Assembly: GCA_050331455.1 (NCBI GenBank)
Contig: JBHJGV010000003.1
Location: 1 to 64,000 of the forward strand
From: CAYUYV01 sp050331455
GTDB lineage: Bacteria > Pseudomonadota > Alphaproteobacteria > JAJFIK01
DNA length: 64,000 nt
Direction: 5' to 3'
A program made the translations under genes and the position numbers. Positions 1 to 8,576 of the stretch are shown here, piece after piece. Every line of letters begins with the position of its first letter. Positions within the stretch are counted from its first letter, which is position 1. The notes beneath the pieces are model-generated. The model did no database searches. It had not been told where the DNA came from and saw nothing but the letters and a program-made list of their open reading frames with translations.

Positions 1-134
1 CGCGCAGGCCCCGGAGCGCGCAGGCCCCGCACCGCCGGCGCCGCGGGCCCACCGCCGCGCCCTTGCCTTCGCCGCCGGCTGTGACATGGTGCCGGCAAAG
101 CGTTCCGAGACTGCCTACCGCCCCGGAGGGAGCC
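1..134. other. Left edge, no gene identified
   Basis: Very GC-rich sequence before the first convincing start. It opens with two near-identical copies of a 16-nt unit beginning CGCGCAGGCCCC (about 1-32). It may be the end of an alanine/proline-rich gene cut off by the window, or plain intergenic DNA. I cannot tell which. Confidence 0.4.
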
Positions 135-1226
135 ATGCAACACGAGGCCGGGCAGCCCAAGGCCGTCCAAGGCGGCGCCGGCATGGTCGGCATCGTGTTG
201 GCCGCCGGAAAGGGTACCCGCATGACATCCGCGCTGCCCAAGGTGCTGCACGCCATCGCCGGCCGGCCCATGCTGCACCATGTGCTGGCGAGCTGCGCGC
301 AGGCGGGCGCGGAGCGGATCGTGACGGTCGTCGGCGCGGGCGGCGAGCAGGTTGCAGCCAGCGCGCGGGCCTTCTCGCCGGCTTGCGCCATCGCGGTTCA
401 AGAGCCCCAGCTCGGGACGGGCCATGCGGTGCTGGCCGCGCGGGCGAGCTGTCCGGAAGCCATGGACGATGCGCTGATCCTCTACGGCGACACCCCCCTC
501 ATCCGCATGCAGACCCTGGCGGACATGTGCGCCGTCCGGCGGGCCGGCGCGGCGATTGTCGTGCTCGGTTTCCGCCCGGACGATCCGGGGGCCTATGGCC
601 GGCTGATCCTGGACGGGACCGGGGCACTCGAAGCCATTGTCGAGGCACGCGAAGCCACACCGGAACAGCTTGCTTTGCCATTGTGCAATTCCGGCGTTTT
701 GGCCGTGGACGGACGGGTTCTGTTTCCGCTGCTCGATGAGATCGACAACGACAATGCCAAGGGCGAGTACTACCTCACCGACATTGTGGCGAAAGCCCGG
801 AGCCGCGGCTTGGCCTGCGCCGTCGTGGAGGCGGAGGAAGCCGAAGTGCTGGGCGTGAACGCACGCGGGGAACTGGCCCGGGCCGAAGCCGCCTATCAGG
901 CCCGCCGGCGGGACGAGGCCATGGCCGCTGGCGTCACCTTGCGCGATCCGTCCACGGTCGCGTTCTCATGGGACACGGTGCTGGGCCGGGATGTGACCAT
1001 CGCGCCCCATGTGGTGTTCGGGCCGGGCGCCGTGGTCGAGGACGGGGTGGAGATCGGACCGTTCAATCACATTGAAGGCGTGACCCTGCCGGCCGGCAGC
1101 CGCGTTCCGGCTTTCAGCGGCTGTGGCGGTGGGCGGGGTCCGGTCGCCCCGGCCACGGCGGACGCCGGCACCCGCGGTTCCGTGCCGCTGGGTCAATCGT
1201 CTGATGGCGGAGGATCAGTCCCATGA
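135..1226 (+). CDS. GlmU-like UDP-GlcNAc pyrophosphorylase, C-terminal domain truncated
   Basis: The N-terminal half is a sugar-1-phosphate nucleotidyltransferase of the GlmU type. The nucleotide loop LAAGKGTRM lies at residues 22-30, followed by PKVLH, the dinucleotide-binding QLGTGHAV stretch, YGDTPL and the NAKGEYYLTD motif typical of GlmU. The expected reaction is UTP + GlcNAc-1-P to UDP-GlcNAc, for peptidoglycan and LPS precursors. Bifunctional GlmU is about 450 residues with a full left-handed beta-helix acetyltransferase domain. Here the protein is 363 residues and the helix stops after the first coils (about residue 315), then runs into a Gly/Pro/Ser-rich tail. No other frame carries the missing half. 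ATG 135 is chosen because GGAGGG ends 4 nt upstream; ATG 183, immediately before the loop, is the alternative. The stop overlaps the next start (ATGA). It is either a monofunctional enzyme or a broken copy. Confidence 0.85.
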   Translation: MQHEAGQPKAVQGGAGMVGIVLAAGKGTRMTSALPKVLHAIAGRPMLHHVLASCAQAGAERIVTVVGAGGEQVAASARAFSPACAIAVQEPQLGTGHAVLAARASCPEAMDDALILYGDTPLIRMQTLADMCAVRRAGAAIVVLGFRPDDPGAYGRLILDGTGALEAIVEAREATPEQLALPLCNSGVLAVDGRVLFPLLDEIDNDNAKGEYYLTDIVAKARSRGLACAVVEAEEAEVLGVNARGELARAEAAYQARRRDEAMAAGVTLRDPSTVAFSWDTVLGRDVTIAPHVVFGPGAVVEDGVEIGPFNHIEGVTLPAGSRVPAFSGCGGGRGPVAPATADAGTRGSVPLGQSSDGGGSVP

Positions 1227-1711
1227 GGCAGACGGCGCTCGCCCCCCTCGGCCCGGCCCGCCTGGCAACGGCCCAGGGGGCCCACAGACCCGCGCGCCTC
1301 GAATTCGTGGTCGAAGGTATTCCGGTGTCGGCCAATAACGACCGGCGTGCGGCGCGCAAATGGAAAGAACGGGTCGGCGTTGCGGCCCTCGCGCGGCTCG
1401 GTGCCTGGGCCTACCGGGACCATGGGGAGCTTTCGGCCCTGATGGTGCTGTTCCACACCGGTCCTTACGCTTGTGACACGGACAATATTCCCAAACATGT
1501 GCTCGACGCCCTAACAGGCCTCGCCTTTGACGATGACGACCGGGTGGCCCAGGTGGTGGTGCGCCGTACCCGTCAGGTCCCGGGTTTTGAACTGATGGAT
1601 CCGCCGCCCCTTGTTGCGGAGCGGCTTGGGGCCGCATCCCATTTCCTCTATGTGCGGATCGAAGACGGACCGGACCATTCGGCCATGCCCGAAGGCATCC
1701 AAACCGCATAA
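1223..1711 (+). CDS. RusA-family endodeoxyribonuclease (Holliday junction resolvase-like)
   Basis: A 162-residue protein. The central block CDTDNIPKHVLDALTGLAF followed by DDDDRV matches the RusA signature, in which clustered aspartates bind the catalytic metal and a conserved lysine assists. The family cleaves four-way DNA junctions and is often prophage-borne, but no other phage gene is seen here. A GGCGGAGGA site lies about 9 nt before ATG 1223, and the start overlaps the stop of the GlmU-like gene, so the two are probably cotranscribed. The N-terminal 30 residues are alanine/proline-rich, so the true start could be internal. The family call rests on the motif. A role in repair or recombination is inferred. 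Confidence 0.75.
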   Translation: MRQTALAPLGPARLATAQGAHRPARLEFVVEGIPVSANNDRRAARKWKERVGVAALARLGAWAYRDHGELSALMVLFHTGPYACDTDNIPKHVLDALTGLAFDDDDRVAQVVVRRTRQVPGFELMDPPPLVAERLGAASHFLYVRIEDGPDHSAMPEGIQTA

Positions 1712-1733
1712 GGCATTTCCCGGGAGCAAGGCC

Positions 1734-2405
1734 ATGGCGAACGAGACCGACATTCTGGCGCGACTGCGCAAAGGCTATCTGGGGCAGGGCTATGACGTGG
1801 CCGTCCGTCCCCAAATCGATGACGGCGCGGGCGGCATTGTGGAGCCGGATCTGGCGGCGGCGAAAGCCGGCCGGGTCATCCTGGTGGGTGTGCGGGCCCT
1901 GAGCCCGGCGGCGGGGGCGGATGGGGCGGCACGGCTTCGCCGCCTCGCCGAAGCCGCCGAGGCGCGGCCCGACTGGACCTTCCGACTGGTGCTGGCGGAG
2001 CCCGAAGCGCCGGCTCCGGATCTTCCGGCCACGGGCGAAGTGGGTGCCCGGCTGGGCGAGGCGCGGCGTCTGCTGCGGCGGGGCGAGGCGGCCGCGGCGA
2101 TGCTGTTCGCCTGGGCCATCCTGGCCGGGGCCGCGCGCCGACGTGTGACCGCCGATGCGGATATGGGCGCCGATCAGGGGCCCGTGGCACTTGCCCATTT
2201 GTGCGTGGCGGAGGGCCTGGCGGACCAGGACGATCTGGGATGGCTGCTGGCGGCGGCCCAGCTTGCGGCCGCACTGGGCGCCGGAGAGCTGCGGCGTCCC
2301 GTGGACCGGACCCTGTTCGACCGGGTGTGCGGTCTCGCCCAGGATCTGGCGGATCCGATGGTGGCGGCCCGGCGGATCGTGCGTCCCGGCGGCGCTGGGG
2401 TCTGA
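1734..2405 (+). CDS. Hypothetical protein, possible AHJR-like nuclease-fold domain
   Basis: A 223-residue alanine-rich protein. ATG 1734 follows CGGGAGCAAGGCC; the longer open frame upstream overlaps the RusA-like gene. The first 60 residues (LRKGYLGQGYDVAVRPQ, then EPDL, then ILVGVRAL) have the spacing of the archaeal Holliday-junction-resolvase-like (AHJR) PD-(D/E)XK fold, with EPD as the acidic motif. The usual (E/Q)XK is replaced by GVR, so catalysis is doubtful. The rest is mainly helical with no motif I recognise. It sits 22 nt after a RusA-family gene, which makes a DNA-related role plausible but unproven. It could simply be an uncharacterised helical protein. Confidence 0.5.
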   Translation: MANETDILARLRKGYLGQGYDVAVRPQIDDGAGGIVEPDLAAAKAGRVILVGVRALSPAAGADGAARLRRLAEAAEARPDWTFRLVLAEPEAPAPDLPATGEVGARLGEARRLLRRGEAAAAMLFAWAILAGAARRRVTADADMGADQGPVALAHLCVAEGLADQDDLGWLLAAAQLAAALGAGELRRPVDRTLFDRVCGLAQDLADPMVAARRIVRPGGAGV

Positions 2406-2451
2406 GGGCACGACGGCGCGGGCGGTGGCTCCGCTTTAGGAATTTGGCGGC

Positions 2452-3162
2452 ATGAGCTTGTCCGAAGACGATCAAAAGCGCCTGGCGGCCCTCGCAGCCC
2501 TGTCGGAGGTCCGGGACGGCATGGTGCTCGGGCTCGGAACCGGGACCGTCGCGGCCCATTTCATACGGGCCCTGGGTGCGTTGTGTACGGAAAAAGGCTG
2601 GTGCATTCGCGGCGTGCCCACCTCCGAGGCGACGGCGGCCCTGGCCCGGGATGTTGGCATTCCGCTTACGGATCTCGACCGGGAAGAGCGGCTGGCACTG
2701 ACCGTCGACGGCGCCGACGAGATCGGGCCGGGCCTCGCCCTGATCAAGGGCGGCGGCGGGGCGCTGTTGCGTGAGAAGATCGTGGCCGCCGCCTCGGACC
2801 GGGTGATCATCGTTGCCCAGGGCAAAAAAGCCGTGGACCGGTTGGGCGCTTTTCCGCTGCCGGTCGAAATCGTGCCCTTCGGCGCGGCATCAACCCTGCG
2901 CCAGGTCCGGGCCGCGCTGGAGACGGCCGGGCTTGATGACGCCCCTGTCTGTCCCAGGATGAAACCGGACAACGAACCCTTTGTGACCGATAGCGGCATG
3001 CATATTTACGACTGTGCCTGTGGTGCGATCCCGGATCCCGCGGCCCTGGCCCGGGCGCTGAAGGCCATTCCCGGGGTGATCGACCATGGCCTGTTCATCG
3101 GCCTGTCCCACCTCGCGCTCATTGCGGACGAAACGGGCCAGGTGCGGCGCCTGACCGGATAA
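2452..3162 (+). CDS. rpiA: Ribose-5-phosphate isomerase A
   Basis: A 236-residue enzyme interconverting ribose-5-phosphate and ribulose-5-phosphate in the cytosolic pentose phosphate pathway. The diagnostic motifs are all present: the phosphate-binding GLGTGT near residues 27-32, DGADE at 86-90, and KGGGGALLREK at 99-109, whose glutamate is the catalytic base. The length is normal for the family. The start at ATG 2452 keeps the usual short N-terminal helix. It lies upstream of gor with two hydrolase-type genes in between; the rpiA-gor association is common in Alphaproteobacteria. Confidence 0.96.
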   Translation: MSLSEDDQKRLAALAALSEVRDGMVLGLGTGTVAAHFIRALGALCTEKGWCIRGVPTSEATAALARDVGIPLTDLDREERLALTVDGADEIGPGLALIKGGGGALLREKIVAAASDRVIIVAQGKKAVDRLGAFPLPVEIVPFGAASTLRQVRAALETAGLDDAPVCPRMKPDNEPFVTDSGMHIYDCACGAIPDPAALARALKAIPGVIDHGLFIGLSHLALIADETGQVRRLTG

Positions 3163-3219
3163 GGGCAGGGGCGCTGTAATCACTGGAAGGCTGCGGCTTC
3201 AATCACTGGAGACTGGTCC

Positions 3220-4266
3220 ATGCCAAACCGTATTTTGTTCCGCTTCCTGACGGTAATCGGGCTTCTGGCGCTGACGGCGGCGGCCTGCGGCGGCGAACGG
3301 GCCCAGGCATTCCGCGTCACTGTGACGGGGCAGGGGCCGGACCTGCTTTTGATCCCCGGCCTCGCCTCGTCCATGGCCGTGTGGGAGGACACCGCGGCGG
3401 CTTTTGAGGATCGCTACCGCGTGCATCGTTTCACCCTGGCGGGATTTGCGGGGGTGCCGCCGGTGCCCGGGCCTGTCCTTGAGACCCGAAAGGCGGCCCT
3501 TGTCCGTTATCTCGAAGAGCAGGACCTGACCGGCGTCACGCTGGCCGGCCATTCCCTGGGCGGCGTCATGGGTATGCTGGTGGCGGAAGCCGCGCCGGAG
3601 CGGGTCGCGCGCCTTATCATCGTCGACTCGTTGCCCTTTGTGGCGGAGCTGTTCTTCCGGGCCGAAACCGTTTCGGAGGCGCGTTCCGTGGCCGACAATT
3701 TGCGCACGACCCAAAGGCTGCAGCCGCCTTCGGTATTCTTCGCCCAGCAGAGGGCGGCGCTGGCCGGCCTGACCAAACAGACCGAGCGGCTGTCGGACCT
3801 GTCCCTGTGGCTCGTCACGTCGGACAAGGACACCCTGATCGACGCCCTGCATGAGATGTTCACTCTGGACCTTCGGCCCCGGTTGGCGGGGATTACGGCG
3901 GAAACCACGGTGATCTACGCCCATGACCGGATCATGCCCATCGGCGCGGCAGCCCTCGACCGTCTCTATGGGCGCCAATATGGGGCCCTGCCCTCAAAAA
4001 CCCTGGAGCGCATTGACCGGAGCTTCCACTTCGTGATGTTCGACCGGCCCGACGCCTTCCGCGATGCATTCGCCCGCGCCCTTGCCAATCCCTCGGTGGA
4101 AACGACTCAAATGAGTGGGGCGAAGGAGGGCGTCACCGTTCCTGTCCACGCCCGGCTTCACGGGCACGAGCAGCTTCACCTACGGTCTCGGGACGGATGT
4201 TTTCGGGACGCTGGCGAGCGCGACGGTGACCTTGACCGTGGGCGCTGTCGAACGAGGCCACGGTGA
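3220..4266 (+). CDS. Alpha/beta-hydrolase lipoprotein, C-terminus probably altered
   Basis: The N-terminus has a hydrophobic stretch ending in a lipobox-like TAAAC (Cys 23), suggesting a membrane-anchored lipoprotein. Then comes an alpha/beta-hydrolase fold: LIPGLASS at about 44-51 (oxyanion region), the nucleophile elbow GHSLGG at 110-115 (Ser 112), and a plausible catalytic His in RSFHFVMFD near residue 272. The natural end of the fold is about residue 292. The remaining ~55 residues are arginine/glycine-rich and are the out-of-frame reading of a decayed repeat-protein fragment that starts around 4127. The real gene has therefore lost its own stop codon or acquired a foreign tail. Substrate unknown. 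Confidence 0.8.
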   Translation: MPNRILFRFLTVIGLLALTAAACGGERAQAFRVTVTGQGPDLLLIPGLASSMAVWEDTAAAFEDRYRVHRFTLAGFAGVPPVPGPVLETRKAALVRYLEEQDLTGVTLAGHSLGGVMGMLVAEAAPERVARLIIVDSLPFVAELFFRAETVSEARSVADNLRTTQRLQPPSVFFAQQRAALAGLTKQTERLSDLSLWLVTSDKDTLIDALHEMFTLDLRPRLAGITAETTVIYAHDRIMPIGAAALDRLYGRQYGALPSKTLERIDRSFHFVMFDRPDAFRDAFARALANPSVETTQMSGAKEGVTVPVHARLHGHEQLHLRSRDGCFRDAGERDGDLDRGRCRTRPR

Positions 4267-4484
4267 CCCTGACCATCGGTGCCGTCGCTCAGCCCCTATC
4301 GGCCCTGACCGGTACGGACGATTTCACATGTGCCGCCATGGGCGAAACGGGCATGCAGGAGGAGACCTTCACACCGGTTGTCGAGGATCCGGAGGAGAGC
4401 GGAAGGCCCGTTCAGCCAGAAGACCCAATGGAGGACCCGTCCGGTCAGCCTGTGATGCCGGGTGGAGAAGCTCTGTTCTTCTGA
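4127..4484 (+). pseudogene. Remnant of an Ig-like/cadherin-like repeat protein (frameshifted)
   Basis: Two reading frames carry pieces of the same kind of repeat. One frame (about 4139-4250) reads TPGFTGTSSFTYGLGTD then ASATVTLTVGAVE, the familiar pattern of bacterial cadherin/VCBS-like domains. A second frame (about 4242-4484) reads NEATVTLTIGAVAQ, then LTGTDDFTC, and ends in an acidic Pro/Glu-rich tail. No single frame gives an intact protein, and no start codon or upstream repeats are present. I read this as the decayed C-terminal end of a surface or secreted repeat protein that has been largely deleted, with its front fused to the hydrolase gene. Confidence 0.6.
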
Positions 4485-4532
4485 CGCTTGGTCTCGCTGC
4501 GGCGCGCATGATCGGGGGGAGGATATGACCCT

Positions 4533-5486
4533 ATGGAGACCATTGGCCTCGGACTCGTTTGGGCGCTGGATCTCGGCCTCAATTTTTCGGCCCATGTTGC
4601 GGCTCTGCTGCTGGTGGTGGCCCTGGTTCAGGTGTTTCGCGGCCGCGTGGTCGGGGCCCTTGCGGCCGGTCTGCCCGCTGCCGGCCTGCTGGCCTGGGTG
4701 ATCGTCAGTCACGCCCAGACCCTTGCCCTGCCCGAGGCGGCGGGCGGAGGGGGCACGCCCTTACGGGTGCTGAGCTTCAACATCCTGGTCTTCAACGAGG
4801 ATCATGCGGAGAAGATGACCTTCATCCGGGAGCGGAAGGCCGATGTGGTTCTGCTCCAGGAGACCAATCCCCGCTGGTGGGGCCAGTTTCAGGATCTGCG
4901 CGGCCTCTATCCCCATATGCGGCGCGCAGGCCCCATCGGCGTTCTGGTATTCTCCAAATATCCGCTGGGAGACATTCAGGGCACTATTCTTCAACCCTGG
5001 CCCGAGACGCTTCCCCGTCCAAGCTATCTGAAGCACGATGAGGGGATTATCCGCGCCCTGGTTGTGCCCGTCACTTTGCCGGGTGGGCCGGGCGGGCCAG
5101 CCGGGCCCCGCACTGCGACCGTGATCAGCTTCCACGCCACCCGGTCTCTCTCGCCGCAGGGCTTTGCCGCCCGGGCCCGGGACCTGGAGCGGCTCGCCGG
5201 TTTCGTGGCCGCGGCGCCCGGGCCGGTCATTGTCGGCGGAGATTTCAATGCCACGCCTATGGCGCCCGCCTTCCGCCAATTCCTTGCGCAAACGGGCTTG
5301 AAAGGCCTCGCCTCCCGGCCTTGGCATCCTCTGGGCACCTGGCCCAACGCTCTTCCGGCCGCCGCCGGCTTCCAGATCGACCATCTGCTGGCCAAGGGGC
5401 CGCTCGCCGTTCGGGACCATGGCGTGATCGCCGACGCCAGCTCCAATCACCGGGCGGTTTGGGCGGATTTTGTCATCGAACCTTGA
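4533..5486 (+). CDS. Membrane-anchored endonuclease/exonuclease/phosphatase family protein
   Basis: A 317-residue protein with two N-terminal hydrophobic segments (about residues 15-35 and 42-60) followed by an EEP (DNase I-like) domain. Visible motifs are LSFNILV (metal-site Asn), VVLLQE (metal-binding Glu), the HATR region, GGDFNATP (Asp/Asn catalytic pair), IDHLL and the terminal SNHRAVWADF with the catalytic His. The domain probably faces the periplasm. Substrates in this superfamily range from DNA to phosphoesters and sphingolipids, so the exact reaction is not assignable. GGGGGAGGA precedes ATG 4533 by 9 nt. Confidence 0.88.
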   Translation: METIGLGLVWALDLGLNFSAHVAALLLVVALVQVFRGRVVGALAAGLPAAGLLAWVIVSHAQTLALPEAAGGGGTPLRVLSFNILVFNEDHAEKMTFIRERKADVVLLQETNPRWWGQFQDLRGLYPHMRRAGPIGVLVFSKYPLGDIQGTILQPWPETLPRPSYLKHDEGIIRALVVPVTLPGGPGGPAGPRTATVISFHATRSLSPQGFAARARDLERLAGFVAAAPGPVIVGGDFNATPMAPAFRQFLAQTGLKGLASRPWHPLGTWPNALPAAAGFQIDHLLAKGPLAVRDHGVIADASSNHRAVWADFVIEP

Positions 5487-5582
5487 CAGGCGGCCGGGTA
5501 AAGCCCCTTGCCCGTGTCCGACCGGGATGACACCCTAAGGATCAACGTGTTTCGGCTCTGCGCCACGAAGAAAGCGGTTGCG

Positions 5583-6992
5583 ATGACGTCCTACGATTAT
5601 GATTTGTTCACCATTGGTGCCGGCTCCGGCGGCGTGCGCGCGAGCCGGCTCGCCGCCCAGGCGGGCGCCCGGGTCGCGGTCGCGGAAGAGGACCGGGAAG
5701 GCGGCACCTGCGTGCTGCGCGGCTGCGTGCCGAAAAAGCTGCTCGTGCTCGCCAGTCACTATACGGAAGATTTCGACGATGCCGCCGGCTTTGGCTGGCA
5801 TGTGGGCGAGACCCACTTCGACTGGCCGACCTTACGGGATCGGGTCCAGGCGAACCTGACGCATCTCAGCGGCATCTATCAACGCAATCTCGCCAATGCA
5901 GGCGCCCAGACCATTCTCGACCGCGCCGTGGTGACGGGCCCCCATTCGGTCCGCCTGGTGAACCAGGGACGGGAAATCACGGCACGGACCATTCTGGTGG
6001 CCACCGGGTCCTGGCCCTATCTGCCGTCCAGCGTGATGGGAATCGAACACGCCGTGTCCTCGAATGAGATGTTCCTGCTGGAGCACCTGCCCGAGCGGCT
6101 TGTGATCGTCGGCGGCGGCTATATCGCCGTCGAATTTGCCGGCATCATGCATGGCCTCGGGGTCGATGTGACCCTGATCTATCGCGGGACGGAGATTCTG
6201 CGCGGCTTCGATCTCGATCTGCGGGTCATGCTCCGTCGGGAGATGGAGCGCAAGGGCATCAAGGTTTTGATCGAGTCCGACGTCAAATGCATCGAAAAAA
6301 CCGGTGACGGTTATGTGGTGATCCTGGAGCGCGATACGGAGATCCCCACCGATCTTGTCCTCTATGCCACGGGCCGGGTTCCGCACACACAGGGTCTGGG
6401 CCTCGAGACCGCGGGCGTCGAGATGCAGAACAACGGCGCCATCGTGGTGGACGAGTACTCGAAGACCACGTGCGACAGCATCTACGCGATCGGAGATGTC
6501 ACGGACCGGGTGAACCTGACGCCCGTGGCCATCCGCGAAGGGATCGCCTTCGTGGAGACGGTGTTCAAGGACAACCCGACCCGGCCGGACTATGACTGCA
6601 TCCCGACGGCGGTGTTCAGCCAGCCCCCCCTCGGCACCGTGGGCATGACGGACCTGGACGTGCTCCAGGCCGGGATCGAATTCGACATCTACAAGACCCA
6701 TTTCCGCACGATGAAGAACAGCTTCGTGGACCGCGATGAACACATGCTCATGAAACTGATCGTGGAGCGGAATACCGACCGGGTCCTGGGTTGCCATCTG
6801 ATCGGTCCGGATGCGCCTGAAATGATCCAGATGGTGGGCATTGCCGTGCGCATGGGCGCCACCAAGGCGCAGTTCGACGCGACCGTCGCCGTTCATCCCA
6901 CATCGGCCGAAGAACTGGTGACTATCCGTGAACGTTTCGTCCCCGAGGAGGGGGACCCGCGCCATAGGCGCACCACTGCCGCCGGCCGGTAG
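5583..6992 (+). CDS. gor: Glutathione-disulfide reductase
   Basis: A 469-residue pyridine nucleotide-disulfide oxidoreductase. The FAD-binding GAGSGG is at residues 12-17, the redox-active CVLRGC at 43-48, the NADPH-site GGGYIAVEFAG near 178, the second FAD motif AIGDVTDR, and the C-terminal AVHPTSAEE with the catalytic His-Glu pair. The GGTCVLRGCVPKK signature points to glutathione reductase rather than dihydrolipoamide dehydrogenase. ATG 5583 is chosen because the N-terminus then matches the family; the frame is open upstream to 5508. It keeps cytosolic glutathione reduced. Confidence 0.93.
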   Translation: MTSYDYDLFTIGAGSGGVRASRLAAQAGARVAVAEEDREGGTCVLRGCVPKKLLVLASHYTEDFDDAAGFGWHVGETHFDWPTLRDRVQANLTHLSGIYQRNLANAGAQTILDRAVVTGPHSVRLVNQGREITARTILVATGSWPYLPSSVMGIEHAVSSNEMFLLEHLPERLVIVGGGYIAVEFAGIMHGLGVDVTLIYRGTEILRGFDLDLRVMLRREMERKGIKVLIESDVKCIEKTGDGYVVILERDTEIPTDLVLYATGRVPHTQGLGLETAGVEMQNNGAIVVDEYSKTTCDSIYAIGDVTDRVNLTPVAIREGIAFVETVFKDNPTRPDYDCIPTAVFSQPPLGTVGMTDLDVLQAGIEFDIYKTHFRTMKNSFVDRDEHMLMKLIVERNTDRVLGCHLIGPDAPEMIQMVGIAVRMGATKAQFDATVAVHPTSAEELVTIRERFVPEEGDPRHRRTTAAGR

Positions 6993-7027
6993 CGGCGCGC
7001 AGACGAATTGACGAGAGGATAACTGCC

Positions 7028-8437
7028 ATGACCACGGCTCCCATCGCTTCCGCCCAAGACCCCGTCCGCACCTGGACGCCGACCTCTTGGAAAGACAAGC
7101 CCGTTCGTCAAGTCCCGACCTATCCCGATCCGCAGGCACTGGATCGCGCCCTGAAGCAGCTTGCGGGCCTTCCGCCCCTCGTCTTCGCGGGCGAAGCGCG
7201 CCAGCTCAAGGCCCATCTCGCCGCGGTTTCCCGCGGCGAGGCCTTTCTGCTCCAGGGTGGAGACTGCGCCGAAAGCTTCGCGGAGTTCAGTGCGGACACC
7301 ATCCGCGATACGTTCCGGGTGATCCTGCAGATGGCCGTCGCGTTGACCTTCGGCGCCAGCATGCCGGTCGTGAAGGTGGCGCGCATTGCCGGCCAGTTCG
7401 CCAAGCCCCGGTCCGCCGACACGGAAACCATCGACGGTGTGGAGCTGCCGAGCTATCGCGGCGACATCATCAATGGCATCGACTTCACCGAAAGCGCCCG
7501 CCATCCGGACCCGGAGCGCATGATCAAGGCCTATGGCCAGTCCGCCGCGACCTTGAACCTGATCCGCGCCTTCGCCCGCGGCGGCTATGCCGATCTGCAC
7601 AACGCCCATCGCTGGCTGCTGGACTTTGTGGAAAACACGGCGCAGGCGGAGCGCTACCGGACCATGGCCGACCGGATTTCCGAGGCCATGGATTTCATGA
7701 CGGCCTGTGGCATCAACTCCCAAAGCGTGCCCCAACTCGGCCAGACCGAGATCTTCACCAGCCACGAAGCCCTGTTGCTCGGCTATGAAGAAGCGCTCAC
7801 GCGCGTCGATTCCACCACGGGCGACTGGTACGACACCTCGGCCCATATGCTGTGGATCGGGGATCGCACGCGCCAGCCCGACGGCGCCCATGTGGAATTC
7901 CTCCGGGGCGTGAAGAACCCGATCGGCGTGAAATGCGGTCCCTCCCTTGATGCGGACGGCCTGCTCACCCTCATCGACCGTCTGAACCCGTCCAATGAGG
8001 CCGGGCGCCTCACATTGATCTGCCGCTTCGGGGCGGACAAGGTGGGCGAGCATCTGCCGCCGCTCATCCACGCGGTGAAGCGGGAAGGCCGGACCGTCGT
8101 GTGGTCCTGCGATCCGATGCATGGGAACACCATCAAGACCGACAACGGCTACAAGACCCGTCCGTTCGAGCGTGTGCTGAAGGAAGTACAACAGTTCTTC
8201 GCCGTGCACCAAGCCGAAGGCACCTATGCCGGCGGCGTTCATTTCGAGATGACGGGCCAGAATGTCACCGAGTGCCTCGGCGGGGCCCAGGCCATTGGCG
8301 AGGCGGATCTCTCCTCCCGCTATCACACCCATTGCGACCCGCGGCTCAACGCGACCCAGTCCCTGGAACTCGCGTTCTTGATCGCGGAAGGCATCCGGAA
8401 CGAGCGGGCCAAGGGACAGATTCGTAAGGCGAGCTGA
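7028..8437 (+). CDS. aroG: Class II 3-deoxy-7-phosphoheptulonate synthase
   Basis: A 469-residue class II (plant-like) DAHP synthase, condensing PEP and erythrose-4-phosphate in the first step of the shikimate pathway. Recognisable blocks are LLQGGDCAESF (metal-binding Cys), PVVKVARIAGQFAKPRS, SYRGDIING, the GVKCGPS loop, the CDPMHGNT motif, and GGVHFEMTGQNVTEC near the C-terminus. Length and motif order are complete. The upstream GAGAGGATAACTGCC provides the ribosome site. It lies 35 nt after gor and is probably cotranscribed. The symbol varies between annotations of this class. Confidence 0.95.
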   Translation: MTTAPIASAQDPVRTWTPTSWKDKPVRQVPTYPDPQALDRALKQLAGLPPLVFAGEARQLKAHLAAVSRGEAFLLQGGDCAESFAEFSADTIRDTFRVILQMAVALTFGASMPVVKVARIAGQFAKPRSADTETIDGVELPSYRGDIINGIDFTESARHPDPERMIKAYGQSAATLNLIRAFARGGYADLHNAHRWLLDFVENTAQAERYRTMADRISEAMDFMTACGINSQSVPQLGQTEIFTSHEALLLGYEEALTRVDSTTGDWYDTSAHMLWIGDRTRQPDGAHVEFLRGVKNPIGVKCGPSLDADGLLTLIDRLNPSNEAGRLTLICRFGADKVGEHLPPLIHAVKREGRTVVWSCDPMHGNTIKTDNGYKTRPFERVLKEVQQFFAVHQAEGTYAGGVHFEMTGQNVTECLGGAQAIGEADLSSRYHTHCDPRLNATQSLELAFLIAEGIRNERAKGQIRKAS

Positions 8438-8576
8438 CCGTCTTCCGGTTCCAAATCGGCCGGACGGGAGAACCTGGTCAGCGTCTATCCGTGTACGCGC
8501 CTTTTCGACGAACGCGATCATTGGGTTTTTGTGATGAAGACCCTCGGCGCCCCATCGTGACATGGCCGGCGTGGCG

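Noticed and set aside
1223..1711. RusA gene as evidence of a prophage
   Set aside because: No integrase, capsid, terminase or attachment site nearby.
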